Assembly: GCA_947173495.1 (NCBI GenBank)
Contig: CAMWFQ010000002.1
Location: forward strand, 62,001-126,000
Length of the DNA: 64,000 nucleotides
Reading direction: 5' to 3'
Origin: an uncultured Lachnospiraceae bacterium
GTDB lineage: Bacteria; Bacillota; Clostridia; Lachnospirales; Lachnospiraceae
The notes under the pieces were generated by a model. The model searched no databases. It was not told the DNA's origin and saw only the letters and a list, made by a program, of their open reading frames with translations. Positions 43,449-52,088 of this stretch are shown here, piece after piece. The first letter of the stretch is position 1. Each line of letters opens with the position of its first letter. The translations under genes were made by a program, and so were the position numbers.

Positions 43449-45668
43449 TTATACCTCCACAATATCCTCAGGAATTTCTTTTTGTAAATTTATCTTCCCT
43501 TTTTCTTTTTTCCACTTTACACGGATCATTCCTCTGGGCGTGATCACGTTTCCTTCCGCCCAGCTTAAACGTCCTGTACACGGGCTGATCCTCACTGCTG
43601 CAAAACCGGGGCTGGCCGGCCTGACCCCCAATATCACTGCCGGAAGCTCGTACAGAGCAAGCGCTCCCCACCCGTGGCAGTCGCTGCGCTCATCTGTATC
43701 GTTCTCCACACAGGTCGTCAGATCCTTCTCAAGCATTCCACGCCATATCTCCCACAATTCATCTGTGCGCTCATACTGACCTGTCTTTTCCAGCGCTCTG
43801 AAAAGATAATAGCTCATGGCTACGGAGCACTGCGCAGCCCCCTGTACACCCACCGTTTTCTCCAGCGCTTTCCTGCCTTCTTCTATTGTCAATACCCCGG
43901 CCAGAACTGCGAACACCTGGCAGTGCACACTGTATTCCTCTATCCCCGGTCCATCCTGGATCAGTCCGTTCAGCCCCATACAATGCTTCCTTACCGCCTT
44001 CTTCAATCTGTCCGCTCTCTTCTCATATTCCCGGGCTGTATCTTTTCTGTCCAGATACCCATTGATCCGGGCTGCCGCGAAAAGTCCCAAAAGATATAAC
44101 AGACTTTCCATTGTAATTCCGCCCTTCCTCACCGCAGTGGGTACTCCGGTCGTCTCATCCCACTCCCTGGTCCAGTCGATAAAGGACCAGTAATCCTGTT
44201 TCTGATTTTTACCGCCGATCCTTTCCACCAGCCCTCTCTCATCCAGATGACTGTGGAAAAAAGAAAGCACCCCGTCAATTGCCGGCACATGCCTGAAAAG
44301 AAGCTCCCGATCCCCGAAATACATCATATGGTCATACACCATCAAAATATAATAAATGGAAAATCCCGGAATTACATGAGCACGCAGCGCAGGAGCACAG
44401 CTGTTTACCAGCCCTTCCCCGTTCACCGAGCACCGGAAGTCCTCCATACAGCGCCGTGCCAGCCTGTCATCTGCTGAAACCGCATAGGTATATAAAATCT
44501 CCGATCTGGCATCCATGGCATATTGCAGCTGCTCATAATAGGGGCAGTCTACATAAGTATCATGCATACATCTTTTCAGGGTTCGCTCACTGATCTCCCA
44601 GATCCGCCCCATCGATTTGTCAGAGGTTTTCACACAGGAGCATACTTTGAGAGGATAGCCTGTCTCCAGATACCGGAAATCATGCAGTACAAGCGTCTTC
44701 CCTGCCTCCACGGCCAGTCTTACATAGCGAAAGGTACGAAACCAGAAAGGCGCATACTCCTCCGGCTGTTCTTCTGTCCCTGCTCCCGATACCTGATAAT
44801 GATCCTCGTTTCCCAAAAGAATCCCTCTTTCGCTCTCGCTTCTGTTTTCTTTATAAAATATCCCTCTTTTTTGAAGATAATAGCTTTCGCCATAAAGAAG
44901 GGAGATCCTGCTCCCCTCACCGCCGGACATTTTTAAGAAGCAGTAGGCTGTCATCAGTTCTCCGGCATCCAGTTCCACACACAGGCTGCTCCCGGCAGGT
45001 ACCACAATCGGGAACGGAGACTGCAAAAACGCTCCCGGCCGCAACACTGCTGCAGGGATCGGCCTTTTCTTCAAAGATCTTGGCGTGTCAGAAAGCTTCA
45101 TTCTCTCAAATCCATAGCATTCTGTCTCCGCCCAGTTCCTGTCTTCAAATGACGCCCTTTTCCAGCCATGAAAAGAAGCATCCGCCACTGTATCCTCCAC
45201 AATATGCAGAGGGGCAGGGACCGTATTCTCTCCCTGAAAGCAGATATGTCTTGCCGTCCTGCTTTTCCAGCCCGCCGTCTCTGTAAGAGCCTCCAATTCC
45301 TCTCCTCCCTCCAGGTACAGATATGGCAGGCCTGTCCGCAAAAGACTGTGGTTACGTCTTCCAAAATCCTCCGGATACCTGAGCACCTCCACGGCAATAC
45401 AGTTCATTCCTTCCTGCAGACAACGCCCCGGCTGACAGGTATCATAATAAAAGTTCCCCCTGTTTGCCTTACAGGGGCCCTCCTGAATCAAAGTTCCATT
45501 TATATAAAGTTTATACCGGGAATCTGCCGCGATCTTCAAAATTCCATCCGGGCTGATCTGTTCACCCGAAATACATTTCCTGAAGCAGCAGATGCGGGGA
45601 GCCAGATCGTCCTCCCTGTTCCAGTCCTTTGTCCAGAATCTTGTTCCATACAGTGAATCTTTACCCAT
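43449..45668 (-). CDS. Alpha-L-rhamnosidase-like glycoside hydrolase, family 78
   Basis: A 739-residue protein with N-terminal beta-sandwich domains (LYINGTLIQEGPCKANRGN), an (alpha/alpha)6 barrel containing DCPYYEQLQYAMDARSE and DYWSFIDWTREWDETTGVP, and a C-terminal Greek-key domain. These match the rhamnosidase six-hairpin family. No signal peptide. ATG at 45668 with AGAGAGG; the open frame upstream runs into a dispersed repeat and is not protein. Sits between the binding protein and the two-component genes; likely removes rhamnose from plant glycosides or rhamnogalacturonan fragments. Confidence 0.85.
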   Translation of the reverse strand: MGKDSLYGTRFWTKDWNREDDLAPRICCFRKCISGEQISPDGILKIAADSRYKLYINGTLIQEGPCKANRGNFYYDTCQPGRCLQEGMNCIAVEVLRYPEDFGRRNHSLLRTGLPYLYLEGGEELEALTETAGWKSRTARHICFQGENTVPAPLHIVEDTVADASFHGWKRASFEDRNWAETECYGFERMKLSDTPRSLKKRPIPAAVLRPGAFLQSPFPIVVPAGSSLCVELDAGELMTAYCFLKMSGGEGSRISLLYGESYYLQKRGIFYKENRSESERGILLGNEDHYQVSGAGTEEQPEEYAPFWFRTFRYVRLAVEAGKTLVLHDFRYLETGYPLKVCSCVKTSDKSMGRIWEISERTLKRCMHDTYVDCPYYEQLQYAMDARSEILYTYAVSADDRLARRCMEDFRCSVNGEGLVNSCAPALRAHVIPGFSIYYILMVYDHMMYFGDRELLFRHVPAIDGVLSFFHSHLDERGLVERIGGKNQKQDYWSFIDWTREWDETTGVPTAVRKGGITMESLLYLLGLFAAARINGYLDRKDTAREYEKRADRLKKAVRKHCMGLNGLIQDGPGIEEYSVHCQVFAVLAGVLTIEEGRKALEKTVGVQGAAQCSVAMSYYLFRALEKTGQYERTDELWEIWRGMLEKDLTTCVENDTDERSDCHGWGALALYELPAVILGVRPASPGFAAVRISPCTGRLSWAEGNVITPRGMIRVKWKKEKGKINLQKEIPEDIVEV

Positions 45669-45716
45669 ATATTTCCTCTCTATTCTCAGTCGGGCAGAGC
45701 GGATTTTCTCCTTATG

Positions 45717-45842
45717 ATCGAGCAGGGGAGGCTTTTTCTCCCCTGCCCGCCGCGCGGCCTGCACGCCGCTTTAGCGGCATATTCCTCTGTGCAGGCCTGC
45801 GCATTAGGAAGAGGAAGCAAAGATAGCGCCTCTGCTCCCTCT
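45717..45842 (-). repeat. Family A structured repeat, copy 2, between binding-protein and GH78 genes
   Basis: Minus strand: stem-loop 1 (GAGG.AGCA / TGCT.CCTC, 45810-45842), then ATGCGCAG, stem-loop 2 (arms GCCTGCAC / GTGCAGGC with inner stem GCCGC/GCGGC and TAAA loop), then stem-loop 3 (GCAGGGGAG / CTCCCCTGC), ending CTCGAT. It fills most of the 190-nt gap. Compared with the other copies the arms differ but remain paired. Three stable hairpins after a binding-protein gene could protect its mRNA or lower downstream expression; that is inference. Confidence 0.75.
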
Positions 45843-45858
45843 ATCCTAACATATTCTG

Positions 45859-47478
45859 CTATTTCTGAGTAGACTGATACCACTCTCTTGCCGCTGCAGT
45901 CACTTCTGTACCGCCTGTGGCATACCACTTTTCAACAAACTCGTCAAATTTTTCAATGGGCCATTCCCCGGAAATAATCTTGGAGGCACATTCCACATAC
46001 AGGATTCTGTTCTCTATGTCATCATAATTATCGTAGATGCTGGAAGGAATACCGTCTCCTGCAATTCTCTTCCCATAATTCTGCGCTTCCTGTGCGTTCA
46101 CAATGGCCTTGTCGATGGCCCAGGCGTCTTCCGGTGTGGAAGTCAGCTCCAGCGTATGGATGGTTGATTCCAGATTCGACATACAGTCAATAGGCTTAAT
46201 GATCTGAACCTCCTGGATGGTCTTGTCCTCCGGCAGCTTGATCAGATTGCCGCTCTCATCCCTGGTACAGTGCATCCCCTCGGGTCCCATATACAGCGTA
46301 TCCTGCAGATCAGGATCTCCATAAGCGTCCAGGGCCTTCAGACAGGCTTTTACTTTTTCCATATCATCTGTTTTCTTAACCACAAACTGTCTGCCCACCG
46401 TGGGCTTCTTGGTGATAAACGCCTCATACCCCTCTGCACTGATGGCCGGAAGTACGGACCAGTCCGCCTCCACACCGACAGCGTTCTTGATGTTGGCGGC
46501 GTACATATAGCTCTGCTCCGCCCACTGGAAGAACACGCCTACCTGATCCGAATTCACCTTACCGTCCCAGGCCGCCTTGTCGTTCATCAATGTTTCCACG
46601 TCCAACAGTCCTTCTGCATACAGGTCGCTGATAAACTGCAGTGCGTCTCTCATATTGGGTGTCACTGCGGAATAGGTCAGCTCTCCGTCATACAAATCCC
46701 ACTGAGGATATCCCTCCCACATGGCAATCCCATACATGGCAAAAAGATGGTCCATCCAGCGTGCTTCTGCGCGGCCTCCGGTGGGAATTTCATCCGCCTG
46801 TCCGTTACCGTTGGGATCCTGTGTCTTAAAAGCCCTGAGCACCTCGACAAATTCTTCCTGGGTCGTGGGCATCTCCATGTTCACAGCATCCAGCCAGTCC
46901 TGTCTGATCATGCCGGCATGTCTGGTATAATCATTCATGCATGGGGTCATATAAATGCGTCCTTCCCCGGTAGGGTCATAGCTTCTCATTACATTCCAGG
47001 TCTCCTCCGGAACGGTTTCCCACAGATGAGGCGCATATTCCGGCAGAAGATCTGTCAGATCCATAACCGCTCCCTCCAAAATCAGATCTGTTTCTATTCC
47101 GTTCACGAGCTGCACCACGTCCGGCATTTCTCCCGCCGCAATGCGAAGATTCAGCTGTTCATAGTAGGTCTGTCCTCCGTTCCACTCCACATAGGGCTGG
47201 GTGATCCCCACTCCCAGCAGATCCTTATAGAAGTTGTAAGTAACGCTGTCCTTTTCCACCGGAAGATAGCCTGTATTGGTGGTCCACATCTCGATATCCA
47301 CTACATCTCCTGTGCCTTTACCGTCTTCACTCTCAGTGCCGGCCTCCGCCTGGGCTCCTTCCTCCTGCGTCTGCCCTGTCTCCTCCTGCTTTTGCTCCTG
47401 GGAATTGTTTCCGCAGCCTGCGAGCGTTCCTGTCAGCATCACTGCCAGCAATAATGCCGTAATTGCTTTCTTTTTCAT
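45859..47478 (-). CDS. Sugar ABC transporter substrate-binding lipoprotein, LplA/YtcQ type
   Basis: A 539-residue lipoprotein with signal MKKKAITALLLAVMLTGTL and lipobox TLAGCGNN, followed by a Q/E-rich linker and a long family-1 binding fold typical of LplA-like proteins for complex oligosaccharides. The ATG at 47478 has GGAGG five bases upstream. Third gene after two permeases and before the GH78 enzyme, so its ligand is probably a rhamnose-containing oligosaccharide or glycoside. Confidence 0.92.
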   Translation of the reverse strand: MKKKAITALLLAVMLTGTLAGCGNNSQEQKQEETGQTQEEGAQAEAGTESEDGKGTGDVVDIEMWTTNTGYLPVEKDSVTYNFYKDLLGVGITQPYVEWNGGQTYYEQLNLRIAAGEMPDVVQLVNGIETDLILEGAVMDLTDLLPEYAPHLWETVPEETWNVMRSYDPTGEGRIYMTPCMNDYTRHAGMIRQDWLDAVNMEMPTTQEEFVEVLRAFKTQDPNGNGQADEIPTGGRAEARWMDHLFAMYGIAMWEGYPQWDLYDGELTYSAVTPNMRDALQFISDLYAEGLLDVETLMNDKAAWDGKVNSDQVGVFFQWAEQSYMYAANIKNAVGVEADWSVLPAISAEGYEAFITKKPTVGRQFVVKKTDDMEKVKACLKALDAYGDPDLQDTLYMGPEGMHCTRDESGNLIKLPEDKTIQEVQIIKPIDCMSNLESTIHTLELTSTPEDAWAIDKAIVNAQEAQNYGKRIAGDGIPSSIYDNYDDIENRILYVECASKIISGEWPIEKFDEFVEKWYATGGTEVTAAAREWYQSTQK

Positions 47479-47524
47479 TTTTACCTCCATCCTTTTTGTA
47501 AATGATTTTGTAAGTGATCCTGTA

Positions 47525-48394
47525 TTATCCCTTCACCGACCCCAGCATTGCCCCTTTTGCAAAGAATTTCTGAAGCCATGGATATACGATTAAAATAGGT
47601 ACAATGGCGATTACCACTGCTGCGGCGCTTAAGGTTGCTTCCGTATAATTTACATGCCGCACTGCCGCAATGGCCTGCAGGTCTCCTCCTCCGTTGATGA
47701 TCTGCCGGATCTTCATCTGCAGGGGATAAAGCTTTACATCCTGGATGAACATCATAGGATGCTGATACTGGTTCCACATGGGCACTGCATAGAACAGTCC
47801 CAGGGTTGCAAGTACTGCCTTGGATGAGGGGAGCACGATCTGAAACAGCATTCTGAATTTGCCGCATCCATCGATCTGCGCCGCTTCCTCCACCTCATCC
47901 GGGAACTGCTTAAAAAAGCTCCTCATAATAATCAGATTATAGGCAGTCAGAATATGAGGAAATACCAGAACCCAGAAATTATTGTAAAGCCCGATTCCCT
48001 TCAGCGTCAGAAAGTAGGGTACCATTGGCGCTTTGAAAATCATGGTAAACACTACATAGAGCATTACATATTTTGCCGCCGGAAAGTTCTTTTTGGACAG
48101 AGGGTATGCCATCAGGGATGTAATCAGCAGCGCCAGGAAGGTGCCGATCAGCGTAGAGAGTACGGTCAGCCCGAACGCCCTCCAGATATTCCCCTTAGTG
48201 AGCATGTATTTCCACGATTCCAGTGTAAATTCTACCGGCCAGAGATTGACGATGTTCCTGTCTGATGCCGCCTTGGAGCTGAAGGATATGGATATCTCCG
48301 AAATCAGCGGTATCAGAGCAACGAATGCCATAAGGATCAGCAGCACTGTTATCGTTCCTGTAAATAACCGGTCTTTCCACGATATTTTTATCAT
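47525..48394 (-). CDS. Carbohydrate ABC transporter permease, LplC/YtcP type
   Basis: A 289-residue inner-membrane permease with six helices and the EAA loop EVEEAAQIDGCGKFRMLFQI that contacts the ATPase. Start overlaps the stop of the first permease gene (TAATG). No ATPase gene is present in the locus, so a shared MsmX-type ATPase is expected. Confidence 0.92.
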   Translation of the reverse strand: MIKISWKDRLFTGTITVLLILMAFVALIPLISEISISFSSKAASDRNIVNLWPVEFTLESWKYMLTKGNIWRAFGLTVLSTLIGTFLALLITSLMAYPLSKKNFPAAKYVMLYVVFTMIFKAPMVPYFLTLKGIGLYNNFWVLVFPHILTAYNLIIMRSFFKQFPDEVEEAAQIDGCGKFRMLFQIVLPSSKAVLATLGLFYAVPMWNQYQHPMMFIQDVKLYPLQMKIRQIINGGGDLQAIAAVRHVNYTEATLSAAAVVIAIVPILIVYPWLQKFFAKGAMLGSVKG

Positions 48395-49332
48395 TACCAG
48401 AGCCCTCCATCATCCGAATATTTCTGTGACAGTTTATTGAAAGTCACTACCAGAATCAGTCCCACCACCGACTGGAACAGACCTACCGCCGTGGAGAAGC
48501 TGTACTGTCCCTGCTGAATTCCCGAGCGGTACACATAGGTGTCAAAGATATCCGCTACAGAATAGGTCATCGGCGTATACAGGTTGTATACCTGCTCAAA
48601 GCCCAACTCCAGAAAGCTTCCGATATTCAGCAAAAATATAGTAAGTACTGTGGGAACTAAAAGCGGCAGTGTAATCAGCCTCATCTGCTGAGATCTCCTG
48701 GCCCCATCAATGGAGGCGGATTCATAAATCCCCGGATCAATTCCGCTGATTGCAGCCAGATATACGATGGTGCCGTATCCGGCCTCTTTCCAAATGGAGG
48801 AAATCACATAAATCGGCCGAAACCAGCTCTCCTTCTGCATCACCAGGACCGTATCCATTCCCAGGGCGTTCCGGATATTGTTGAACAATCCTCCCGCTCC
48901 GAAGATATCAAAGACCAATCCCCCTACAATGACCCAGGAAAGAAAGTAGGGAACACAGATCACCGTCTGAATTCCTTTTTTCAGCTTCTGGTTCCTGATC
49001 TCGTTTAACATCAGGGAAAGAATTACCGGTATGGGAAATACGATCACCAGCTTCAGCCCGCCCAGGATCAGTGTGTTGCGCAGAATCTTATAAAAATCAT
49101 CATACTGAAAGAGCTTTCGGAAATTTGCAAGCCCTGTCCAGGCGCTTCCGAAGACCCCCCTGACAATAGAAAAGTCCTGAAAGGCAATCACACTTCCCAG
49201 CATGGGGATATACTTAAACAGCGCGAGATAAATCACGCCGGGAGCCATCATCACATAATAGGGCCAGTGCCTTTCCATATGCCGCAAAAAATTTCCTTTT
49301 CTTCTCTTTTCCATGGCGGTTTCTTTTGCCAT
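48394..49332 (-). CDS. Carbohydrate ABC transporter permease, LplB/YtcP type
   Basis: A 312-residue permease with six helices and the EAA loop GIYESASIDGARRSQQMRLI. AGGAG precedes the ATG at 49332. First gene of the operon running through the second permease, binding protein, GH78, YesM, YesN and GH3. Promoter at 49365-49393. Confidence 0.92.
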   Translation of the reverse strand: MAKETAMEKRRKGNFLRHMERHWPYYVMMAPGVIYLALFKYIPMLGSVIAFQDFSIVRGVFGSAWTGLANFRKLFQYDDFYKILRNTLILGGLKLVIVFPIPVILSLMLNEIRNQKLKKGIQTVICVPYFLSWVIVGGLVFDIFGAGGLFNNIRNALGMDTVLVMQKESWFRPIYVISSIWKEAGYGTIVYLAAISGIDPGIYESASIDGARRSQQMRLITLPLLVPTVLTIFLLNIGSFLELGFEQVYNLYTPMTYSVADIFDTYVYRSGIQQGQYSFSTAVGLFQSVVGLILVVTFNKLSQKYSDDGGLW

Positions 49333-49364
49333 TTTCTTCTCCTTTCTTTGTGTTCTTTTCCTGT

Positions 49365-49393
49365 ATTATCCCTGATTTTTTCGGTGCTTTCAA
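49365..49393 (-). promoter_or_regulatory. Candidate promoter of the rhamnoside ABC/GH78/GH3 operon
   Basis: TTGAAA, 17-base spacer, GATAAT on the minus strand, about 33 nt before the first permease gene. No clear YesN site was identified. Confidence 0.6.
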
Positions 49394-49451
49394 ATGTGCT
49401 ATTTTATATATTTTCATGTGATTTTTAAGATTCAGGGCTTAAAAATGGCCG

Positions 49452-49488
49452 AAAAAAGAGTGCAAACCCGCTCTGGGATTTACACTCT
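49452..49488 (-). terminator. Terminator at the end of the arylpyruvate operon
   Basis: Minus-strand stem AGAGTGTAAATCCC / GGGTTTGCACTCT with one bulge, followed by TTTTT, about 60 nt after the ACT-protein stop. Confidence 0.85.
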
Positions 49489-49549
49489 TTTATCATTTCT
49501 CTTATGCCTTTAAAATACTACTCTTTTATATAGTCGATCTCTGGTATCC

Positions 49550-49981
49550 TCAATGAAGCCCCAGACTTTCTCCCGTAACCGTACCGATCCCGTTCTCTTC
49601 AAGAAGCGCTGTCAGACCTTCTGTATCCGCCACACGGAAGATCATGCAGGCCTGTCCCTCCTGCTGTCCGAAAACAGAATACATATATTCCACATCGATT
49701 CCCGCAGAGGAAATCACGCCCAGCACCTTGCTTAATCCCCCGGGCGTATCTGACACTGCCACGCCTACGACAGGCGTCATGGTCAGAATGAATCCCTTCT
49801 CCAGAAGAATGGAGGATGCCCTTGCCGCATCGTCCACGATCAGACGCACAACGCCGTAATCCGCCGTCTCCGCGATACTGATTGCCCGCATATTCACCTG
49901 ATTTTCCGAAAGAATATTGGTGATATCTGCAAGCTGTCCTGCTTTATTTTCCAGAAATACAGAAATTTGAGGTATTGTCAT
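49550..49981 (-). CDS. ACT domain protein linked to phenylacetate-CoA ligase
   Basis: A 143-residue protein made of two ACT modules (IPQISVFLENKAGQLADIT and VVGVAVSDTPGGLSKVLGVI). ACT domains bind amino acids and control enzyme activity. Such tandem-ACT proteins usually accompany PaaK/IorAB genes in anaerobes. It probably senses an aromatic amino acid, perhaps adjusting PaaK; this role is inference. Last gene of the operon, 36 nt after paaK. GAGGAG precedes the ATG. Confidence 0.87.
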   Translation of the reverse strand: MTIPQISVFLENKAGQLADITNILSENQVNMRAISIAETADYGVVRLIVDDAARASSILLEKGFILTMTPVVGVAVSDTPGGLSKVLGVISSAGIDVEYMYSVFGQQEGQACMIFRVADTEGLTALLEENGIGTVTGESLGLH

Positions 49982-50017
49982 GGTTTTCTCCTCTCTGATT
50001 ATTCAATCCTGTTCCTA

Positions 50018-51316
50018 TTAAATTTTCCGCTTGTCAATCACACGCACTGCCTTGCCCTCGCTTCTTGTGATGGACTTGGGCGCCACCAGACGCACCTTGG
50101 CATAGATTCCCAGCATGGCCTTGAGTGCTGAAACCAGCTTCTTCTCCATCTCTGTGATCTTACCCAGATTATCCGAGAAGGTTTCAGGCGTCATCTCCAC
50201 CATCACCTCGATGGTATCGGAGTTATTGATACGATCCACAATGATCTGATAATTAGCGGGATATCCCTGCTCCAGAAGCACGGTCTCGATCTGGGACGGG
50301 AAGACATTGACGCCCTTGACGATCAGCATATCATCACTTCTGCCCATAGGCTTGCTCATCTTAACATGCGTACGGCCGCAGGAGCACTTCTTTCTGCTCA
50401 GTACACAGATATCCCTGGTGCGGTAGCGCAGAAGCGGAAAGGCTTCCTTTGTGATTGAAGTAAATACCAGCTCTCCCTTGCTGCCCTCTGGAAGAACTTC
50501 CCCTGTATCCGGATCAATAATCTCGGCGATAAAGTGATCCTCATTGATATGCATGCCCGTCTGCTCGCTGCACTCGAAGCTGACCCCCGGGCCGCTGGTC
50601 TCCGTAAGCCCGTAGATATCGTAAGCCTTAATCCCCAGCTTATTCTGAATATCCTGGCGCATCTCCTCGCTCCATGCTTCCGCACCGAAGATACCGGCCT
50701 TTAATTTGATCTTATCCCGCAGTCCTCTCTCATGTATACTCTCCGCCAGAAATGCCGCGTAGGAAGGAGTACAGCAGAGAATCGTTGATTCCAGATCTAT
50801 CATAAACTGCAACTGACGATCCGTATTTCCCGAGGACATGGGAAGCGTCAGACAGCCCACCTTATGGCTGCCGCCGTTGAGCCCGGGTCCTCCGGTAAAC
50901 AGACCATAGCCATAACAGACATGGCAGACGTCTCCGCTGGTGCCTCCTGCCGCCACAATAGCGCGGGCACAGCAGTCTTCCCACAGATCAATGTCGTTCT
51001 GGGTATAAAACGCCACCACTCTGCGTCCGGTAGTTCCCGATGTAGACTGGATGCGGACACAGTCCTTAAGGGGTTTTGCAAGCAGACCATAGGGATAAGC
51101 CTCCCGCAGGTCATCTTTCGTCAGAAAAGGCAGCTTGTGAAGATCTTCCACACTCTGAATATCCTCAGGCGCAACACCCTTCTCCTCCATTTTGGCGCGG
51201 TAATAGGGAACGTTATCCCACACATGGCGCACCTGTTTCACCAGACGCTCATTCTGCCATGCCAGGATCTGCTCTCTGTCCGCAGTCTCAATTTCTTTCT
51301 GATAATACCGTTCCAT
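50018..51316 (-). CDS. paaK: Phenylacetate-CoA ligase family enzyme
   Basis: AMP-forming ligase that activates aryl acids such as phenylacetate or indoleacetate to the CoA ester. The 432 residues are typical, with P-loop STSGTTGRRVVAFYT, DIYGLTETSGPG and the C-terminal subdomain (SDDMLIVKGVNVFPSQIE). AAGGAGG precedes the ATG. Separated from iorB by 185 nt containing a family A repeat; no separate promoter seen. Confidence 0.92.
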   Translation of the reverse strand: MERYYQKEIETADREQILAWQNERLVKQVRHVWDNVPYYRAKMEEKGVAPEDIQSVEDLHKLPFLTKDDLREAYPYGLLAKPLKDCVRIQSTSGTTGRRVVAFYTQNDIDLWEDCCARAIVAAGGTSGDVCHVCYGYGLFTGGPGLNGGSHKVGCLTLPMSSGNTDRQLQFMIDLESTILCCTPSYAAFLAESIHERGLRDKIKLKAGIFGAEAWSEEMRQDIQNKLGIKAYDIYGLTETSGPGVSFECSEQTGMHINEDHFIAEIIDPDTGEVLPEGSKGELVFTSITKEAFPLLRYRTRDICVLSRKKCSCGRTHVKMSKPMGRSDDMLIVKGVNVFPSQIETVLLEQGYPANYQIIVDRINNSDTIEVMVEMTPETFSDNLGKITEMEKKLVSALKAMLGIYAKVRLVAPKSITRSEGKAVRVIDKRKI

Positions 51317-51365
51317 ATACTTTTCCTCCTTGCCGGGGCTCTTTTGGCTTTCCGACTGTTATTCA

Positions 51366-51486
51366 ATCGAGCAGGGGATGCTTTTTCTCCCTGCTCGCCG
51401 TGCGGGGCGCACGCTGCGTCAGCAACAACTTCATCTGTGCGCCCCTGCGCATGATAATAGAAGCCCTGCGAAACATGGATTCTATT
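51366..51486 (-). repeat. Family A structured repeat, copy 3, between iorB and paaK
   Basis: Minus strand: stem-loop 1 (AATAGAATCC / GGGCTTCTATT, 51456-51486), then ATGCGCAG, stem-loop 2 (GGGGCGCAC / GTGCGCCCC with inner stem GTTGC/GCAGC and TGAC loop), stem-loop 3 (GAGCAGGG / CCCTGCTC), ending CTCGAT. The unit is 121 nt, the same length as copy 1. Stem-loop 1 shares no sequence with the other copies but occupies the same place. Confidence 0.75.
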
Positions 51487-51501
51487 GCTGTCTTTCATTT
51501 T

Positions 51502-52074
51502 TCAGGCGTTCTTTCCCAGCTCAAATGCCTTCTTATTCAGCTCCAGGAACCTGGACGGCACACTCTGTTCTATGGCATCCATCCATTCCGTCTCGGTAAA
51601 GTCAAAGGCTCTGGACAGTCTGCCCATAAGCACCAGATTTACTGCCTTGCTGCTTCCGGCTTCCTCCGCCAGTGCAAGAGCATCCAGTGCATCCACATTG
51701 ATTCCCATCCCCTCCATCTTTTCCGCCAGATTCTCAGGGTAGGCCGCCGTGCCTGCAATCACCGGCATGGGATTGATCTGCTGACTGTTCACAATGATTC
51801 TGCCGCCTGGCTTTAAGTATTCCGTATAGCGGGCCGCCTCCAGGAGCTCAAAGGAGAGAATGCAGTCCGCCTCTCCCTTATCGATAATCGGTGAGCACAC
51901 CCGCTCTCCCCATCGGACATAGGTAACGACACTTCCGCCCCGCTGGCTCATGCCGTGCACCTCGCTGACCTTCACGTCATATCCTCTGCCAAGGAGAAGA
52001 CGTCCCAGAAGCTTACTTGCAAGCAGTGTCCCCTGTCCGCCCACGCCTACGATCATAATATTCTTCGTCTCCAT
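51502..52074 (-). CDS. iorB: Indolepyruvate ferredoxin oxidoreductase, beta subunit
   Basis: The 190-residue gamma-type 2-oxoacid oxidoreductase subunit, starting IMIVGVGGQGTLLASKLLG, with VHGMSQRGGSVVTYVRWG characteristic of the family. Works with IorA to convert arylpyruvates and CoA to arylacetyl-CoA, CO2 and reduced ferredoxin. AGGAGGG precedes the ATG; 14 nt after iorA. Confidence 0.94.
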   Translation of the reverse strand: METKNIMIVGVGGQGTLLASKLLGRLLLGRGYDVKVSEVHGMSQRGGSVVTYVRWGERVCSPIIDKGEADCILSFELLEAARYTEYLKPGGRIIVNSQQINPMPVIAGTAAYPENLAEKMEGMGINVDALDALALAEEAGSSKAVNLVLMGRLSRAFDFTETEWMDAIEQSVPSRFLELNKKAFELGKNA

Positions 52075-52088
52075 ACTATCCGTCCCTC

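Noticed and set aside
45669-45764. 32-residue N-terminal extension of the GH78 protein
   Set aside because: It reads through the family A repeat and has no ribosome binding site; the ATG at 45668 has AGAGAGG.
46270-47454. Plus-strand frame of 394 codons
   Set aside because: Antisense to the sugar-binding lipoprotein, whose signal peptide and domain structure are clear.
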